Below are positions 12,316-25,500 of a stretch of 64,000 bases of DNA, in pieces (positions within the stretch are counted from its first letter, which is position 1; each line of letters opens with the position of its first letter). The notes under the pieces are model-generated. The model had not been told where the DNA came from and did no database searches. It saw only the letters and a list, made by a program, of their open reading frames with translations. The position numbers and the translations under genes were made by a program. The stretch covers positions 1,433,072 through 1,497,071 of the forward strand of contig JANPWX010000029.1 of the NCBI GenBank assembly GCA_024734555.1. Direction: 5' to 3'. The DNA is from Trochalopteron elliotii (taxonomy: Eukaryota > Chordata > Aves > Passeriformes > Leiothrichidae).

Positions 12316-13300
12316 TCAACTACATCCTCTGTCATCACCATTGGAAATACAGAGGTTCAGGATGTGATTATTTTTCCCAGCTAGGAAATGCCCATGTTCT
12401 GTAGGATTTTAAAGTTTTATCTTACACCCTTTTGCTTTAAAAGGAGCAGATTTCATGTAAACTCAGGGACTGTAAAGTTGTGACTTGCAGTCAGAGATCA
12501 AATAATTTCTTAGCAAATATGAGTAATATTAATTGCAGAGTTCAAAGGTTCACTCAGTTTATAGTAGAAGTACTGAGAATTAAGGAAGTTCTTTGGTTAC
12601 TGAATGTATAATGAGAAATGGTAGGAACCATCTTTATTATTTGCATATGCAGGGAAAGGTGGAAAAATATTCATATGGCTGTGTGTTTGCAACATGGGGG
12701 TTTAGAAACAGCTCCAGAAATGGGAAATGCCAGGTATATATTTATATGGGCAGATTCAGGGTAAAAGAGAAGTTTTGTCTACAAAAAAAAGTGTCTTAAT
12801 TTATCCTATTTTGCTTCTTGGAAGGGCCAATAATTGCATATCTGTTGTCTTAGGTGTATATATGTACAACTGCAATCTGATATGCTGCATTTTTTGGAAT
12901 AAAAATATAAAGAAGCAAATTGTATTAATTTGCTATAAATTAGCAGGAAAAAAAATGTCCTATAAACCACATATCTTACACTGGTTTTCTAGGAATCTTT
13001 TATATATGTTTTATGTGAGAACACTCAAGGGACAGCTCCTCAGCAAGCCACATCCCTTTACATTTGACCCTGGGAAGGCAGTGAATTATGGCAATAAGGT
13101 TTAGCATAATTTAGTCCTGTGGACTGAGCCAGGGAAGACGATTTCAACATGTCACATGAAAGCAGCATCTCTCCTTAGTTCTTGCTGCTAAATGGAATTA
13201 GAAATGTAGAGCAGGCTGGATAATTGTTTTTCATCTCAGAAGAGGTAGGAAAGCTGTATGTGGTGACAGCAGCAGTTTGACCTTCCTTCTTGTTGATCAA
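12316..13300. other. AT-rich non-coding sequence
   Basis: No recognisable gene or repeat. A 125-codon plus-strand frame (12727-13104) is built of AT-rich codons, lacks domains and is judged a chance frame. Confidence 0.5.
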
Positions 13301-14060
13301 AACCTGTGATACCTGAGCACCTAAAACATGTCAGAGAAGGCTTTGTGCCACCTCCAAGCTCAGTTGCAGAGTGCAGCACCTGGAGTGACAGTGCTGAATG
13401 TCCTGCTGCACACAGGAGTGTCCATGGGGGGTGTTCATGGGGTGGAGCAGCAGATGTGCTTTACATTTGCATCCTGCCTCTGGTGCTACAGCAAAGCACA
13501 TTCAGTAATTGTATTCTTACTGGGAGCCCCTCGATAAATTCTAGTAGACTGCTTGTCTCATCTCAATTCCTTTGGTAGTATTTTCCTCCCTACACATCTA
13601 TCTAGCTGTGTTTAAGAACTAGCTTCTACTTTATCTCCATTTGGTCCAGGATGACAAACTATTAATTCACTGGGTAAGCTGCTATTCAGTACAAAGAAAT
13701 TGCTCTTAGTTCCTCATGCACTCTGGCACAGGATTCCTGCACTGTGGAAGGGATCACAGAGTTTCCTGTGTGCAGGTACTCTGGAATTACCAACAATTCC
13801 TCCATGATGTCCAAAATCATTTGAAGATTTTGCACAGCTATTCTGTGTCTGAGCAGCTGATTGAGAGAGGCTGTGCTGCTGTGGAAAGAAGCTGCAGCTC
13901 TGTGATGGAGGCTGTTTATTCCCTGCTGCCCTGCCAGGGAAGTGAGTTTGGGTTTGGGGCAGGTCAGCTCTCAGAGGTGATAGAAGCTTTTGGGGTGATG
14001 ATGTCTGGCGTTTTCACTGGTGGTGAACTTCAAATGTGTCTGATCCAGCCAGACTGAGGC
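13301..14060. other. Moderately GC-rich block, unclassified
   Basis: Contains plus-strand open frames of 90, 69 and 113 codons in different frames without domains. No CR1 tail or LTR end is visible. Possibly old repeat-derived DNA. Confidence 0.4.
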
Positions 14061-15850
14061 CACTGCTGACTGAAATTTATGGAGCCAGTGGGAGAGAATT
14101 TCTGTAGGCAGATTTTAGTGTTGAGATTCTGATGTTAACCCGTCTTGAATTTCACCTACTTGACAGGAGCAAGGTGTGCAAAGAGACAAGAAATTCTGTC
14201 ATCTTTGTGTGCCATAGCCAAACTAAGAACAATACAGATGTAGGAACTGCCTGTAAATACTGTCAGATACAATTAACTTTCTTTGTAAGGAGTTAACACA
14301 GCTGTTAGTGAGGTTGAAGAGTTCCTGAAGAAGGCCCATGCAGTTTGGAAAGGAAGGACCAGGTTTTTTGACAAAATAACAGAAGGTTTGGAAGTTCCCT
14401 GTGGTAATGTTTTTCATTCTAAAGAAGTATCAGTTTCTTTATCTAGCCAAGTGCCCCTGCCTCATACCAGAGAGGCAGAGTTTGACTTGAGACATCTGTA
14501 ATTTGAAGACACCCTATCATAAAAGATGAAAACATCCTCAATTTTATGTTGCTTCCCAGTTGTCCTAAGAGCTTGTAAAAGTCATGCAGCCCTGGCCTTG
14601 CTACTTAGAAGTAACTAAACAATTCTGTAGCATATTTCATAACAAAAAATGTGTTTGCCAGCTCTTGCCATGGCTGTGTTTCTATTTTCACTTGTTTTAT
14701 TTTTCTTTTTTTTTTTTTTTAATTTTTCCCACTGCTCTTTGAGTGATGTGCCTCTCTGCACCTTCAGATTTAAGTCAGTAAGGTAAAGCAGACTGGAGTT
14801 TAACTGTTCTTACTGAGTATACTGTATACAGAGTATACTCTGCTCTGAAGGAAGAGCAAAAGTGACAGTGCCAACTGTCTTGGCAGGCCTTTCTCAGCCA
14901 GGTGTGATTACAGGTGGATACACATTTTCTGTCTGGAAGAATGTATCTGCCCAGTATTCAATGGAACTAGGAGATACTAAATCATATGGAGCATTTCAGC
15001 CACTTCTATTATGATACAATCAGGGGCAAAGCAAAAATGAAATACCTTTTGAAAGAAACAATAACTACTCTGTTTTCAAATTCAATTACCTTTCCAAATG
15101 TATGTAAAATAGAATATACCTATGGGAAAAAAGCTGAAACTAGTGTGCTTGATTATTATACCACCAACACCTCCCGTGGCTTTTTATACCTGGTTCCCGA
15201 AGTGTAACATTCTGATTTTTAAATGAGCTAACCAGATATACATGCAAGACAGGCAACTTCTCTGTAAATGATCATATCATATGAATCCTTATCCCATCTG
15301 CTCTCTGTTTCCCTGCAGCTGCCCTTTGTTTCCTGCTATTCCTGTCACGCAGTCCTGAGGAACCCACCATTCACATAGTCCTTACTTGTCTGAGTAATCC
15401 ACTTGGAGGCTTAGATATATTTTTGAAGGTTTTAGCTTTTAAATCTTGACTGCTGGGAAGAACAGCTTTTGGGGTTTGCTTTTTTTTTTTTTTTTTTTTT
15501 TTGGCTTTTTAAAAAGTTTTGTCTAATGAGCTCACTATTGATAATATTAAGAGCAGTGCATAAAGGGTTGCTCAGCATAAGGCTTTTTTTACTTCAGGCA
15601 TGTTGTCTTTGTGGTGTCTCACGTAAGTTATAAGGATTTCTTTTGCTTCTTCTCTTTATATAGCACATAGTGTGATTAAGGATTCAGTACAAATAAAGAG
15701 GTTGAGGCGTATTTTAGAATTTATTGCACTTATTAAAGTATTCCAAACTCCAACTTTTAAATAGAGTGATATCAATTTCAGATATTTAAGGGGATAAGTA
15801 CCTATTGAGGATTTAGGGTAAGGTTGATTGAGGAAGCAAATCTACTTTCC
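14061..15850. other. AT-rich non-coding sequence with homopolymer tracts
   Basis: Featureless apart from poly-T runs at 14706-14720 and 15480-15502 and a small palindromic repeat of GAGTATAC at 14815-14840. The 15480-15502 run reads as poly-A on the minus strand. No recognisable retroposed gene is attached to it. Confidence 0.5.
15480..15502. repeat. Poly-T homopolymer (23 nt)
   Basis: Uninterrupted T run. On the minus strand it is a poly-A tract and could be the tail of a retroposed sequence, but the bases on its minus-strand 5' side show no known family. Confidence 0.85.
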
Positions 15851-15852
15851 AA

Positions 15853-16035
15853 ATGTCTACAAAGAAAAATCAAACGAGAAATTCAGTATCAAAAACATCA
15901 AAGACAATAATGCAGTTGCTTTCATCTCCAGTGTGTGCTTGCACTTCAAAGAAAAGCAAAATGCTCACCCTTCCGCCAGTACCCCTGAAGGAGGATGAGC
16001 CTATAGTTGAAGATAAGTCTCCATCACTTCTTTGA
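15853..16035 (+). other. Lysine/serine-rich 60-codon open frame, doubtful
   Basis: A plus-strand ATG-to-TGA frame encodes a hydrophilic peptide rich in Lys, Ser and Thr with a proline/acidic C-terminal part (LPPVPLKEDEPIVEDKSPSLL lies at its end). The composition is unusually protein-like for this window and two CpG are retained (about 15874 and 15973). Against it, the ATG lacks a good Kozak context, there is a TGA 24 nt upstream in the same frame, and no convincing splice acceptor lies between that stop and the ATG. It could be the last exon of an unrecognised gene or chance. No homologue is recognised. Confidence 0.15.
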
Positions 16036-18530
16036 GAGAACAGGGGAAATAGAAGTAAAATTTTGCACAGAAAAATAACAGCTTTATAGTATTCCTTTCA
16101 CTGTAATGGTTGTATCATAAGACGTTCCTCATACTCTAGAATCCTCTTGTTTCATTAAGGTATGCAGGTAATGCTGTACCCTTAAAACCCTGCTCTTCAC
16201 TCAAAAACTTTATTTTCTTTATCTCTCAAATGTAAGGGTAAGGTGGTGTTTGAGGTAGTGTTCTTCATCCTAATTATCACTTCTGCAAAATGTGCTGATT
16301 GCACACAATTGAACATGTATATTTAGTCACTCACATCCTCCCATACTTTTTATCTTGGATTGATGATGCTAGATTTAATTCTGTAAAGTCACTTTGTATT
16401 AACTATTGTGTGAGAGACATGCTCAATGATTCTGGCAATGTGAGGAGAGAGTGAGAGAGAGAGATGAAACAAACTGTAATGCCTGTCTAAACAGTTTGCT
16501 GGGAAACCAGCAAATTTTAGGGCTGGCCATGTTATAGAAAATCATGCATGTAATGATTCCCCAAATTCAGATATGTGATTCAGCACTCTTGATTGTCAGT
16601 GAAAACGTGGTCTCAAAACAATCCCTGGAAATTAAAAGGGAAAAAATCAGGACATTTTCCTTCTGTACTCACTTTGGAGGTTTTTTTTTTTTTTATTTCA
16701 GGCAGAGGTTATTGCTAAAGATATGCAGCAAACTGAAAGCATGAAAATATCATAACTTTTATTTCTTTGAGTGAGAACAGGTTTAAAATGGTTGTTGAGA
16801 TGAGACTAAATCCAGTTTTGGCTTTTTCTCCATGCTGCTTTAGCTCAGTTTCAAAGCTATCACTGATCAGGAAGCTTGACAGGCACAGTGTTTGCAAATC
16901 CTCACCAATGAGCAGTAACAAGATTTAAAAGTGAAAACTCTGAAGAGAGGCATTTTGCTCAGTCAGCTTTATAAATTCAGTTACTTAACCATCTGCAAGC
17001 TAGACTTATTTTATTTTTGTCTATCAGATATAAATCCTAGACAAATAGGAGTATCAGAGCCTGGTGAATACCATCACACAAAATAATTGTCCACACATTG
17101 ACAGTGGTTTCATGACATACCAATCAGCTGAAAAGGAATTCACAGCATAGTAAACTGAACAGGTTCACTTTTAAATGAGTATTCATACAAATAGAAAAAA
17201 ATTGGAGGTCACTTTAATAGGGAAATATGTCTTTGACCTTTTTTCTTTGTACTTCTGTGGCAATGAATAGAAGTTTTATCACCAGGCAAAACCATTCTCC
17301 TTGCAGAATGTGCATGGCCTGAACTGAAACCTTGTGGTCTGTCTGAGTCCAGTGAGCTACAAACAACCTGGCAATTGCCAGGACATAATGACAGTCATAA
17401 ACAGGCCTTTAACACAGTAGGGCTCCTGTGTTATATTTAAGTCACTGGTAGATTTCAGTATTTTGGCAATGAATAACAAATTTAATTTCTTTTCCCCAGA
17501 GAACATTCCTCAGTTAGGGATCCTGGAAATTTTCTATCAGTTTCCAGTATCATTCCCCTAACTGTGGTGCCATTTCTGAGAAAAGGGAGAGTGGAATACA
17601 GATGAGAATTGATGCAAACTCTTATAATGGTGCTGCCGTGTTTTGTTGGGCACTCTTGCTGTTGTGTGAATGCATGGATATGTACATGTATTTAATAATA
17701 ATCAGTATTTCTCACAAGATTAATCATAATGACCAACTGTCATGGTGGCATCATTTCAAGCAGCAGCTTGAAATGTTATTTCTGTGCCTGTTTGGACCTG
17801 TTCATTTGGAAGAGAGAAGGAATCTGTTGTTTCCTTTTCCACAAACTTGCTGCTTATGGACTTTTGTTCTGTGACTTTTTCTAGTCTCCACTGAACAGGT
17901 GAGATGTTGGAATGTCTCAGTTTGAATACTGTAGCTTTATATTATTGCAATTAACAATATATTCTAGCTGGGGCAGAAGGGGGTTTTGCAGCACCAGTCC
18001 ACATGTTAAACATGTGTAACTAGCTGGAGAACTACCATAAGAGTGAGGTGTTTGGTAAAACCCAACAGGTCATCTAGAATGGCATTGAATGATGAACAGT
18101 AATAAAAATTTCATGTCACTTGTTGCACTGTTGTAACCAGTTCAAATGTGAACATTTACCAATAGATTTTTCTGCAGCTGTGATACAGATCTGTTGGGTT
18201 ATTTGCCTGAAATTTTCTGGTGCAGAGTTATGGATTTCTGAATGTGTCTAAAGCAAGAAGGAGAATGTTATTTATGTCCTTACACAGTGGTCTGAATTTT
18301 TTTCACATCCTATGAGCTAGTTCTTATTTATTCAATTATATTGTTAAGAAACTTGAATTTCTCTGCTTTAAAAATGACCTTTTAAATCAAGTCTTGATCT
18401 GATTGCTATTTATACAAATGTGTGTTTTTCTGTGTATGTGTGTATTTATATGAAATATGTATATTATATATGGATATTCATATATCCAGGCCTTTCATAC
18501 ATGTGTGATGAAATACCAGATAGGCATATG
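16036..18530. other. AT-rich non-coding sequence
   Basis: No gene or interspersed repeat recognised. It holds a short GA-rich run (about 16446-16464), a perfect stem-loop at 16493-16516, a T run at 16681-16694 and an alternating TG/TA-rich patch at about 18417-18490. Confidence 0.5.
16493..16516. repeat. Small inverted repeat with GAAA loop
   Basis: AGTTTGCTGG, then GAAA, then CCAGCAAATT: ten pairs counting one G-T, with a four-base GAAA loop. There is no flanking uridine run or gene context, so it is probably fortuitous, but it is a clean hairpin. Confidence 0.6.
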
Positions 18531-18538
18531 AAGATATT

Positions 18539-18949
18539 TTATCTTAGAACAAATGTGCCTGTGCTGGTTACAGTTTGAACCTGCTGTGAAGACAAAATAG
18601 ATGAGTTTTTCCTTGTTTCTTCCTCTGTTGCATGAATGTACATTTTTGGATATGCTTTCAGAAACATAATGACACAGTTATGGCATTCTTCCTTCACGTC
18701 TGGAGCAAATTGATGACAGTCTGTCAAGTCTATCCTCAGTACTTCCAACTTCCAAAAAATGAAGGTTTGGTTTTTTTGGTGTTTTGTTTTTTGTGACAGG
18801 AATACAAAATCACTCTCATCCACCAGAGATGTTTTTATTTTCCAAGAACAGTCAAAATCTGCTGGTTTTCTCTTCAAAAGATGAGTAATTTTGATACTTG
18901 TGCTCAGTGAATACACAAGTGTGTTTGGAAACATGTGAGCACCATGCAA
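18539..18949 (-). other. 136-codon open frame, no recognised product
   Basis: One of the longest ATG-started frames in the window. The translation is hydrophilic with scattered Cys and no low-complexity run, but no domain, signal peptide or membrane segment is visible. I saw no strong acceptor at its start. Possible internal GT donors and a TTCACAG acceptor near its 3' end are not organised into a convincing exon. In AT-rich DNA of this length such a frame can occur by chance. Confidence 0.15.
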
Positions 18950-21560
18950 AGTTCTACTCTTTCCTAGAAAACACTAAATCACTTATGCATCCTGTCCAGA
19001 AGCAAGGACTGTCACCCAACCCACAGTGGATGATGAAGACTTTGTAGGCGAAGGCACCAATGGGTGCAGGGTGGGTGTCTGGACCCAGTGTCCCCAGAGG
19101 TGTCCCCACAATTGTCCCCAGTGTCCCCAGCAGTGCCAGGTCCCTGGGCAGGCTGTTCCCTGCCCTTGGCTGAGTGCAGCTCCTGGATTTTGTTCAGCTC
19201 TTTGAATATCTAGAAAGAGAAGAAAGCAGAAAAACAAACCTCAGCCTTGAGAAACCCTGGCTTCCTTAGAGGAGTGATGAAAGAGATGAAACATAATTCT
19301 GTTTTCTGAAAACAGAAAATTTATATCTTTGTTAATTAAAATAAAGCTGTCTCTGCACCAGCCATGAGACATTTATCTTTCCTGAATATCTGATGACTAA
19401 CTACATTTAGTAAACATGATGGTAGAGGTAGTAATATTAAAGACATTAGATTTCCCATTTTTATTTGTTGTTAAAGTCCTTTGGAGGAACACAATGTTTT
19501 GTAGCTTATCAGTGTGCAAAAGGAACTACCACAGTGAAATATAAATTTATTGCGTTTCGCTGAGCACTTTGTGCATGCGGTGAGTAAAAAAAAAAAGTCT
19601 AGGAGATAGTTCACAGAATGCACAAATCTTGCCATTGTAGTTTCAAAAGCAAATGTGGAATTTGAGTGAGAGTCGCAATCATCACATTATTTAAACATTT
19701 TATTTTTGCCTGGGAATATTGAGTTGTTCTGGCATTTTAGTAATGCAAAACAGATGAAATCCTTTAAGGAGTTGCTGGCTGACACAAAAGCTTTTATTGT
19801 TTAAAAAAAAAAAAAAAGTTAATCACTTCAAAATGTTATTTTGTTGACAAAGTTGCTTGCAATAATTAAGAAATTTAAATGAGTCACTCCCAGAGCTGTA
19901 ACAATTGGGTATTATGGTTTCACAAGAAATAACTGTTTCAGATATTAAATGTTCATATTGTGGCATAAAAAAATGCTTTGAGTCTTAAGAGGAGCTTATC
20001 TTCCAGTGGAATTAGCTCAGAACAATGTGCAGTGACTCTGAGGGATCCTCATTATTATTGGGAGAGGGAAGTGGCTGGGGCTCTGTGTGCCACATCTCTG
20101 AGACAATCAGGTCCCTCGGTCTGATCAGGGATTTCTTTTAGCTCTGTGGCCAATTGAGCCTCCAGACTATTGCAGAAACATTAGAACTTGTCTTTGAAGT
20201 ATTGTGCACTAAAAGCCAAGTCCATGTCTAAACCAAATAAAGATAAAAATTCCTGTTGATTCCATCTATGCTTGATCATTCTGTTGCATGCATTTCAGGG
20301 ATTTTTCTGTTGCTCTCACAGAGACCAGTGCTAATCCCTTAGCAATTTTGCCCTGTGATTAAGTCAAAAGGTTTAAGCTATTACAACTTCATTATATATG
20401 TTTATACAAATCTTTCTGATTGCTTGAAACAGGAGGGTAAATTCAGAATAAAACCACAGCTATTCAGCTTAATTTAGTTTTTGTTTCTTTTTTGGTAAAG
20501 TCCAATACCATTGATTAATCTTCTTTTTCTTATCTCCTACGTTTGTTCATGTAACACCTGTGATAGGAGCCATGGTGTCTGCTGCAATAAATGGGACTAT
20601 AGAACATGAGGTTAAATTCAATTCTTCTTGTGATTATGATTTTTGTGAGACTAATTGCAAAGGTCACAATTTTCCCTTGTCAGGGAGCCCCAGCTAAGGA
20701 TGTCTTTGCTCTGAGCCCTTTGAAATGCCCCATACACATCCCTTTGGTCTTTATTAATATTGCCTTGAAGCAATGCATTGCCACACAGCAGACAGTCAGG
20801 CATTGTATGAGAAAATAGCTTGTCATTTGGACAGAAAAGATTGATTACCAGTTACAAGGAAAGTTTGAGGATGATTTTTTAATATTGGTATAAGTCAATC
20901 AGGGGTTAAGAAAATAAATTAAGGCCCAATATAGGCAGGTACAGCATTTTATTTTTAATTTTACACACTTGTATCTTGAAAGAACAAGTATTTTCTAACT
21001 CGTGTCCTACAAGCTAAGAAGGCAAACTAAACAAATGTAATTTAAAATTAACTGTATTAGATTTTCTACAAGAGTTTTAAAGATGCTCTGCTATGGGCAG
21101 ATTAAATTTGCAATGTTAAATTGAAAATTATTCACCTTTTGAATATACATATGCTATAGCTATAAAAGCCTAGCATGAAAATGTATTACATGTGTAACCT
21201 TGATTAAGTCAGATTGTCCTTTGCAGGGGGATAGCAAATATTTTATTTGTCTTTAAAACTGTATTCCTTCCTGTTTAAATAATCTCCTGTCTCTGCATGA
21301 ATGCCTGCACGTTAATGTTTAAATGTGTTTAAATGTCAGTTATCTAGCATTAGAAAAAACCTCATTAATGCCAGATATTAAGCAATTATCATGGCAGGGG
21401 AACTAAGGTTTACAAACACATTTCTGCATTCATTTATGATTTACTTGTGATCTTGATTTTATTCATATTAAAGCATGAATTAAAACAGTTGACAAATACT
21501 TAGCATCAGTTTGTTAAAGGACAGAGAAAATAGACTTATCACTTACTTTGAAAATATATA
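18950..21560. other. AT-rich non-coding sequence with one GC-rich minisatellite patch
   Basis: GC-rich only at about 19060-19200. An A15 run lies at 19803-19817. The rest is AT-rich with no recognised repeat or gene. Confidence 0.5.
19089..19128. repeat. TGTCCCC-based short minisatellite
   Basis: TGTCCCC occurs four times, beginning at 19089, 19101, 19113 and 19122. This makes a degenerate 12-bp array (12, 12 and 9 bp spacing) inside the local GC-rich patch. Songbird genomes contain many G/C-skewed VNTRs of this kind. Confidence 0.7.
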
Positions 21561-22540
21561 ATTGCAGTGACTGACATGATTCTTAGGAATCTGAGAGACT
21601 GACACATTGATTCTGCCCTACAGCAGACTTATCCTCTTGGACCTGAGCTTCCTTTGTGCACTGCAGCTCCCCATTGGATATTCTGCTCTCCTCCTGTGAT
21701 CCAGCAAATGGGGCTGATAGATCTGATGTGTATGGGCTGAGCAACAGGCACAGGTGCCACAGCCACCAGCTCTCTTCTCTGGTGCAGGCAGACATTGGGG
21801 AAGATTCAGCCTGGTGCCTCTTGTCTTCAACCCTGTGTCATTTTGTGTGTTTCAGCCTTTTGGGGAATCAAGGCTTTGGGCAGTGAAATAAAGCATGGTG
21901 TGAATAAATATGGGCTTAAATATGTAAAACGAATTTACATTTTTTACATTGGCCAGAAATTTTTGTTCATATTTGTTCAGTTTGTTGTCATATTAGGAAA
22001 TGGCAAAGCAAGACTTGGATAAAAGGCAGTGGTGCTGTTAACTTCCCTTTCACTTTCAGTATCTCAGGTGGTGCAAGAGCTTTTAACATGCCCAGGAAGG
22101 TTTTTTCATTTGCTGCTACTTTCCAGGGAGTTCAGCTCCCCCTGAAACGATTTGTTTTGGTGCCTGAGTGGGAACTAAGGACTTCTGGAGACTGGAACCT
22201 GAGCTCTGTGCAGCAAGCAGCTGCACTGTGGCCATGTCCTGGTGTGAGCAGGCAGAGGCAAAGCTGGGTTTTTATCCTGAAATATCCACCTGGATTCCTC
22301 CAAGTGCCTCTCAAGAGGGGTCATGTCTCCATCCCGAGGGAGTAAAGCAGAATCTCTAATTGTGCAGGCAGCTGAGCCAGCCCTGCAGCCCTGCTCCCCT
22401 GTGCCAGGGAGAGCAGCAGGAGCAGGAAATTGCCATTTAGATATTGGGGTGAACTGAGTTGAACAACAGGGAATCCGCAGCACTGGGGGCTGAGGAAGGG
22501 ACAAACTGGACTGTGAGCAGAGTTTAACATCAGTAAAATG
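21561..22540. other. GC-richer blocks, unclassified (possible ERV remnants)
   Basis: Two GC-richer segments (about 21590-21880 and 22080-22540) are separated by an AT-rich gap. Both are open on both strands in short conflicting frames (60-109 codons). The first ends with a 'gtgaaataaagcatgg' stretch that contains an AATAAA signal, which would suit an LTR R region, but no matching TG...CA termini could be placed. I cannot assign a family. Confidence 0.35.
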
Positions 22541-25500
22541 TCCAGAGCTTACCTAACAATATTCAATTATCTAAAATATCCAGTAACTGTTTCTAGGTTA
22601 AAGTCTACACACCCATACAATAGCTAAATTTTGTTGTTATTTATTGTCTGGGATTATTTTCATAAGAAATAATCTTATTTAAAAATAATGCACTTCTTTG
22701 CAGTTTGTGCCTATCTCAGGAGCTAAAGTCATTGGTAATGTTTGATTCTTTAGACAGAGGCACTAGAAACAAGTCATACAAGAAAACTGCTAAGCACAAA
22801 AGGCCTCTAATTCTGGTATTCCCAGATACTTTTAGTAAGTTTGCCTTAGCTGAGGTTTTAATTTAGCATTAACAAAGGGTTTTGTGATGTTTTGTATGCT
22901 GTAATCTAATATTCAGCCTGTGATTTCATTCAGGACTACTATACATTTAAATCTCAGTTTGGAAAGTAGATACCGCAGGAGAATAGTCTTGGAAAAATCT
23001 AAATTATCAGTTATGAGTCGATCTGAAACTCACAGTATTGAAACATCTTCTGAAATATGCATTAGAGAATCTTTAAAGAGATCATACAAAATTCATCAAA
23101 ACCCACTTTTCAGAAGCAGCTACTTTTTCATCACAGTTCTACATGTCACTAGTTGTAGTTCCAAATTTTTTCAGGCATTTACATATAAACAAAATTCTAT
23201 ATATGCACACACACACAGAGGTCTCACTAAGTTGTGTATTGGGAGAGAGAAAGCAGCTGTGCTGCTCTTAAGGTTTGGAAGAATTGGTGAAATATCTAAA
23301 CTCTGAGTGTCTGGAGTTTAGGGACTGTGCAGGAACCTATTTCTGCAATACCTCGTTGTGTTTCAGCAGCAGATGGGGCAAATACAGCAAAGAATGTTGC
23401 TGATGGCCATCCATACTGGAGAGGTACAAATGTACCTTTCTACCTCCCATATATTTTTAATATATTTAACTCTTCCCTTGCTGGGACTCCCATACAAGAA
23501 CAGGCTGCTCCTTCAGTCAAAAGCTTTAGTATGGTAACAGCATCTGACCTTACACATGGTGCTCACAATGTTGGCATATTTGTGTATCTCTTTTGCTCAT
23601 TCCTGTATTTACTCTGCTTGCCTCCATGTTTCTCCAGATTTCACCAATCTCTACCCTGCTCAGAAATTCACATCAGCTAAGACTATGTTACTCCTGTACA
23701 TTGGGCCTGAGTGTGGTCCTTTAGCTGTGAATATGTAATAAATCCAACATCAGCTTTAAAAAGAAGACCAAAGAGGGAAGTATGGTACAAAAATAATTTT
23801 TTTTAAGTCTCTCTCTTAAATGCCACTTTGCAAATTATGTGCTAGTTATACATTTTTAGCTAACATAAAATATCAAAAGTTTTACTGCACAGAACTTGAC
23901 ATTTAGGCACTTGTCCAGGAGACAGAGAGCCCAGACAGATATTAAGTGAAACATCTATCAGAACTTAAACATCCTCAGCTAATGAATTATCTCAAAGCAA
24001 CCTGTCCTGCAGCCACACCAAACAGATCTACCTTGCAGCCTGCCTTGAAGGTAAACAGGAATGGAAAATTTTGACCAGCTTCTTTTTTCCAAATCTTTAT
24101 AAAACTATTTTGACTCCTCTTTTTCCTCCCTGAGGCATTTAAATAACTATCTAGTTGGTAAGTATTTTATTTCACGTAATAAATACCTTTCCACATGTAG
24201 ATTTGTATTTTATTGCACAGCATATGATTTCTAGGTGAATCACATTTTGAGAGCACCATGTCTAGCTTAGAATTAAAGGAAGAGTTTCATCTTGGGTTAG
24301 TTCTGTACAGTATCAAGCATAGACAGCTGATATTTAAAGCAAACAACCAGGGAGGGAGATGCCCAAAAAATCCTGCCATGGTTTGATAAAACCTCTGTGT
24401 ATTCATTGGTATTGGCCTTTTCCTGAGGCAATAAAGGGAGAGGGTGTGTTCAGACAGGGTCTTATTGACACAAACATTTCGTGGAGCTGGGGACAGTTGA
24501 TTGCCCCCTTCCTGACTAGTCATTATTTTAGCACTGGCATCATTCTGAAGGACTGTAACATATTTTCCTTTGTTAACCTTTCTTACTCCATTGGATTATT
24601 TGGTTGGAGTCAAGAGACTTAAGATGATGGTTTTTACTCCTATGATTTGCCAACCCTTAGAACTGGTGTGGTGCCAGGTTCACTCTGAGCTGTCACTGGG
24701 CAAGTGTGTTCCAGCTACATCCACCTGTTTGTGCTCTGGCTGCCAGGACAGTGATTGCTTGTCGATTTGGCATCTTTGCCAGCACTAAATCCACTTTTCT
24801 TTCTTTTTTTTTCATTTTTTGCCCTTTTTTGGGGGGAGGAAGGTAATTAGCATTGGTAGCTTCACAATTGTGTTTTATGGATTTTCAGCAATACCAGGAC
24901 AGGCAGTTTACCCAATGGCTTGTTGAATAATCTTTTTCTGTGTGTTTTAGTGAACACATGGATATTTCAGGTGGTACTTGTAACTGTAAATCAGCAGATC
25001 ACAGCTGAAGGCCTTCTGTCTTTTGTTAATTGACTAAAGCTGTTAAAGGTAATCAATTCCTGCCTTCAGTTTGTCCCAATCTATGCTATTGCTTAGCTCA
25101 CACAAAAACATTTGATCACATGTAGAGGCCTTTTGTTGGTTTGTTTTACCCAAACAATAGTGTTAACAGAAAGAAATAAAATCACTAGCTGATCAAGACA
25201 AGTTTATCTATAACCTTTGCCATTAATGAATTCATATGAAGTGAGTTTGCTTGATTGTGTAAATCTGAGACAGAATAAACTCAATTAAATAAAAGATTTC
25301 ATCTAAGGCATGTCAGCCTCTCCCTGTGTCTCCTTTAGCACTGTGATTTGATGTGTGTTTTAGTACTAGTTTTGTTTGGATTTTCTGTACTAGAAAACTT
25401 GATGGCCCTGTCAGGTTAGCTTTCAGATTGTTGTGGATTATGTCTGTGCCCAGTTTCTGGGGAGTTTTGCTTGTCACAAGTGCACTTAGCACTAGAAAGC

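Noticed and set aside
14815..14840. GAGTATAC palindromic repeat
   Set aside because: Short, AT-rich, and without partner copies; treated as chance.
15480..15502. Poly-T as the tail of a minus-strand processed pseudogene
   Set aside because: No coding similarity or target-site duplication found next to it.
22920..23680. Two consecutive plus-strand frames of 128 and 117 codons
   Set aside because: Different frames, no domain, AT-driven composition and no splice signals joining them.
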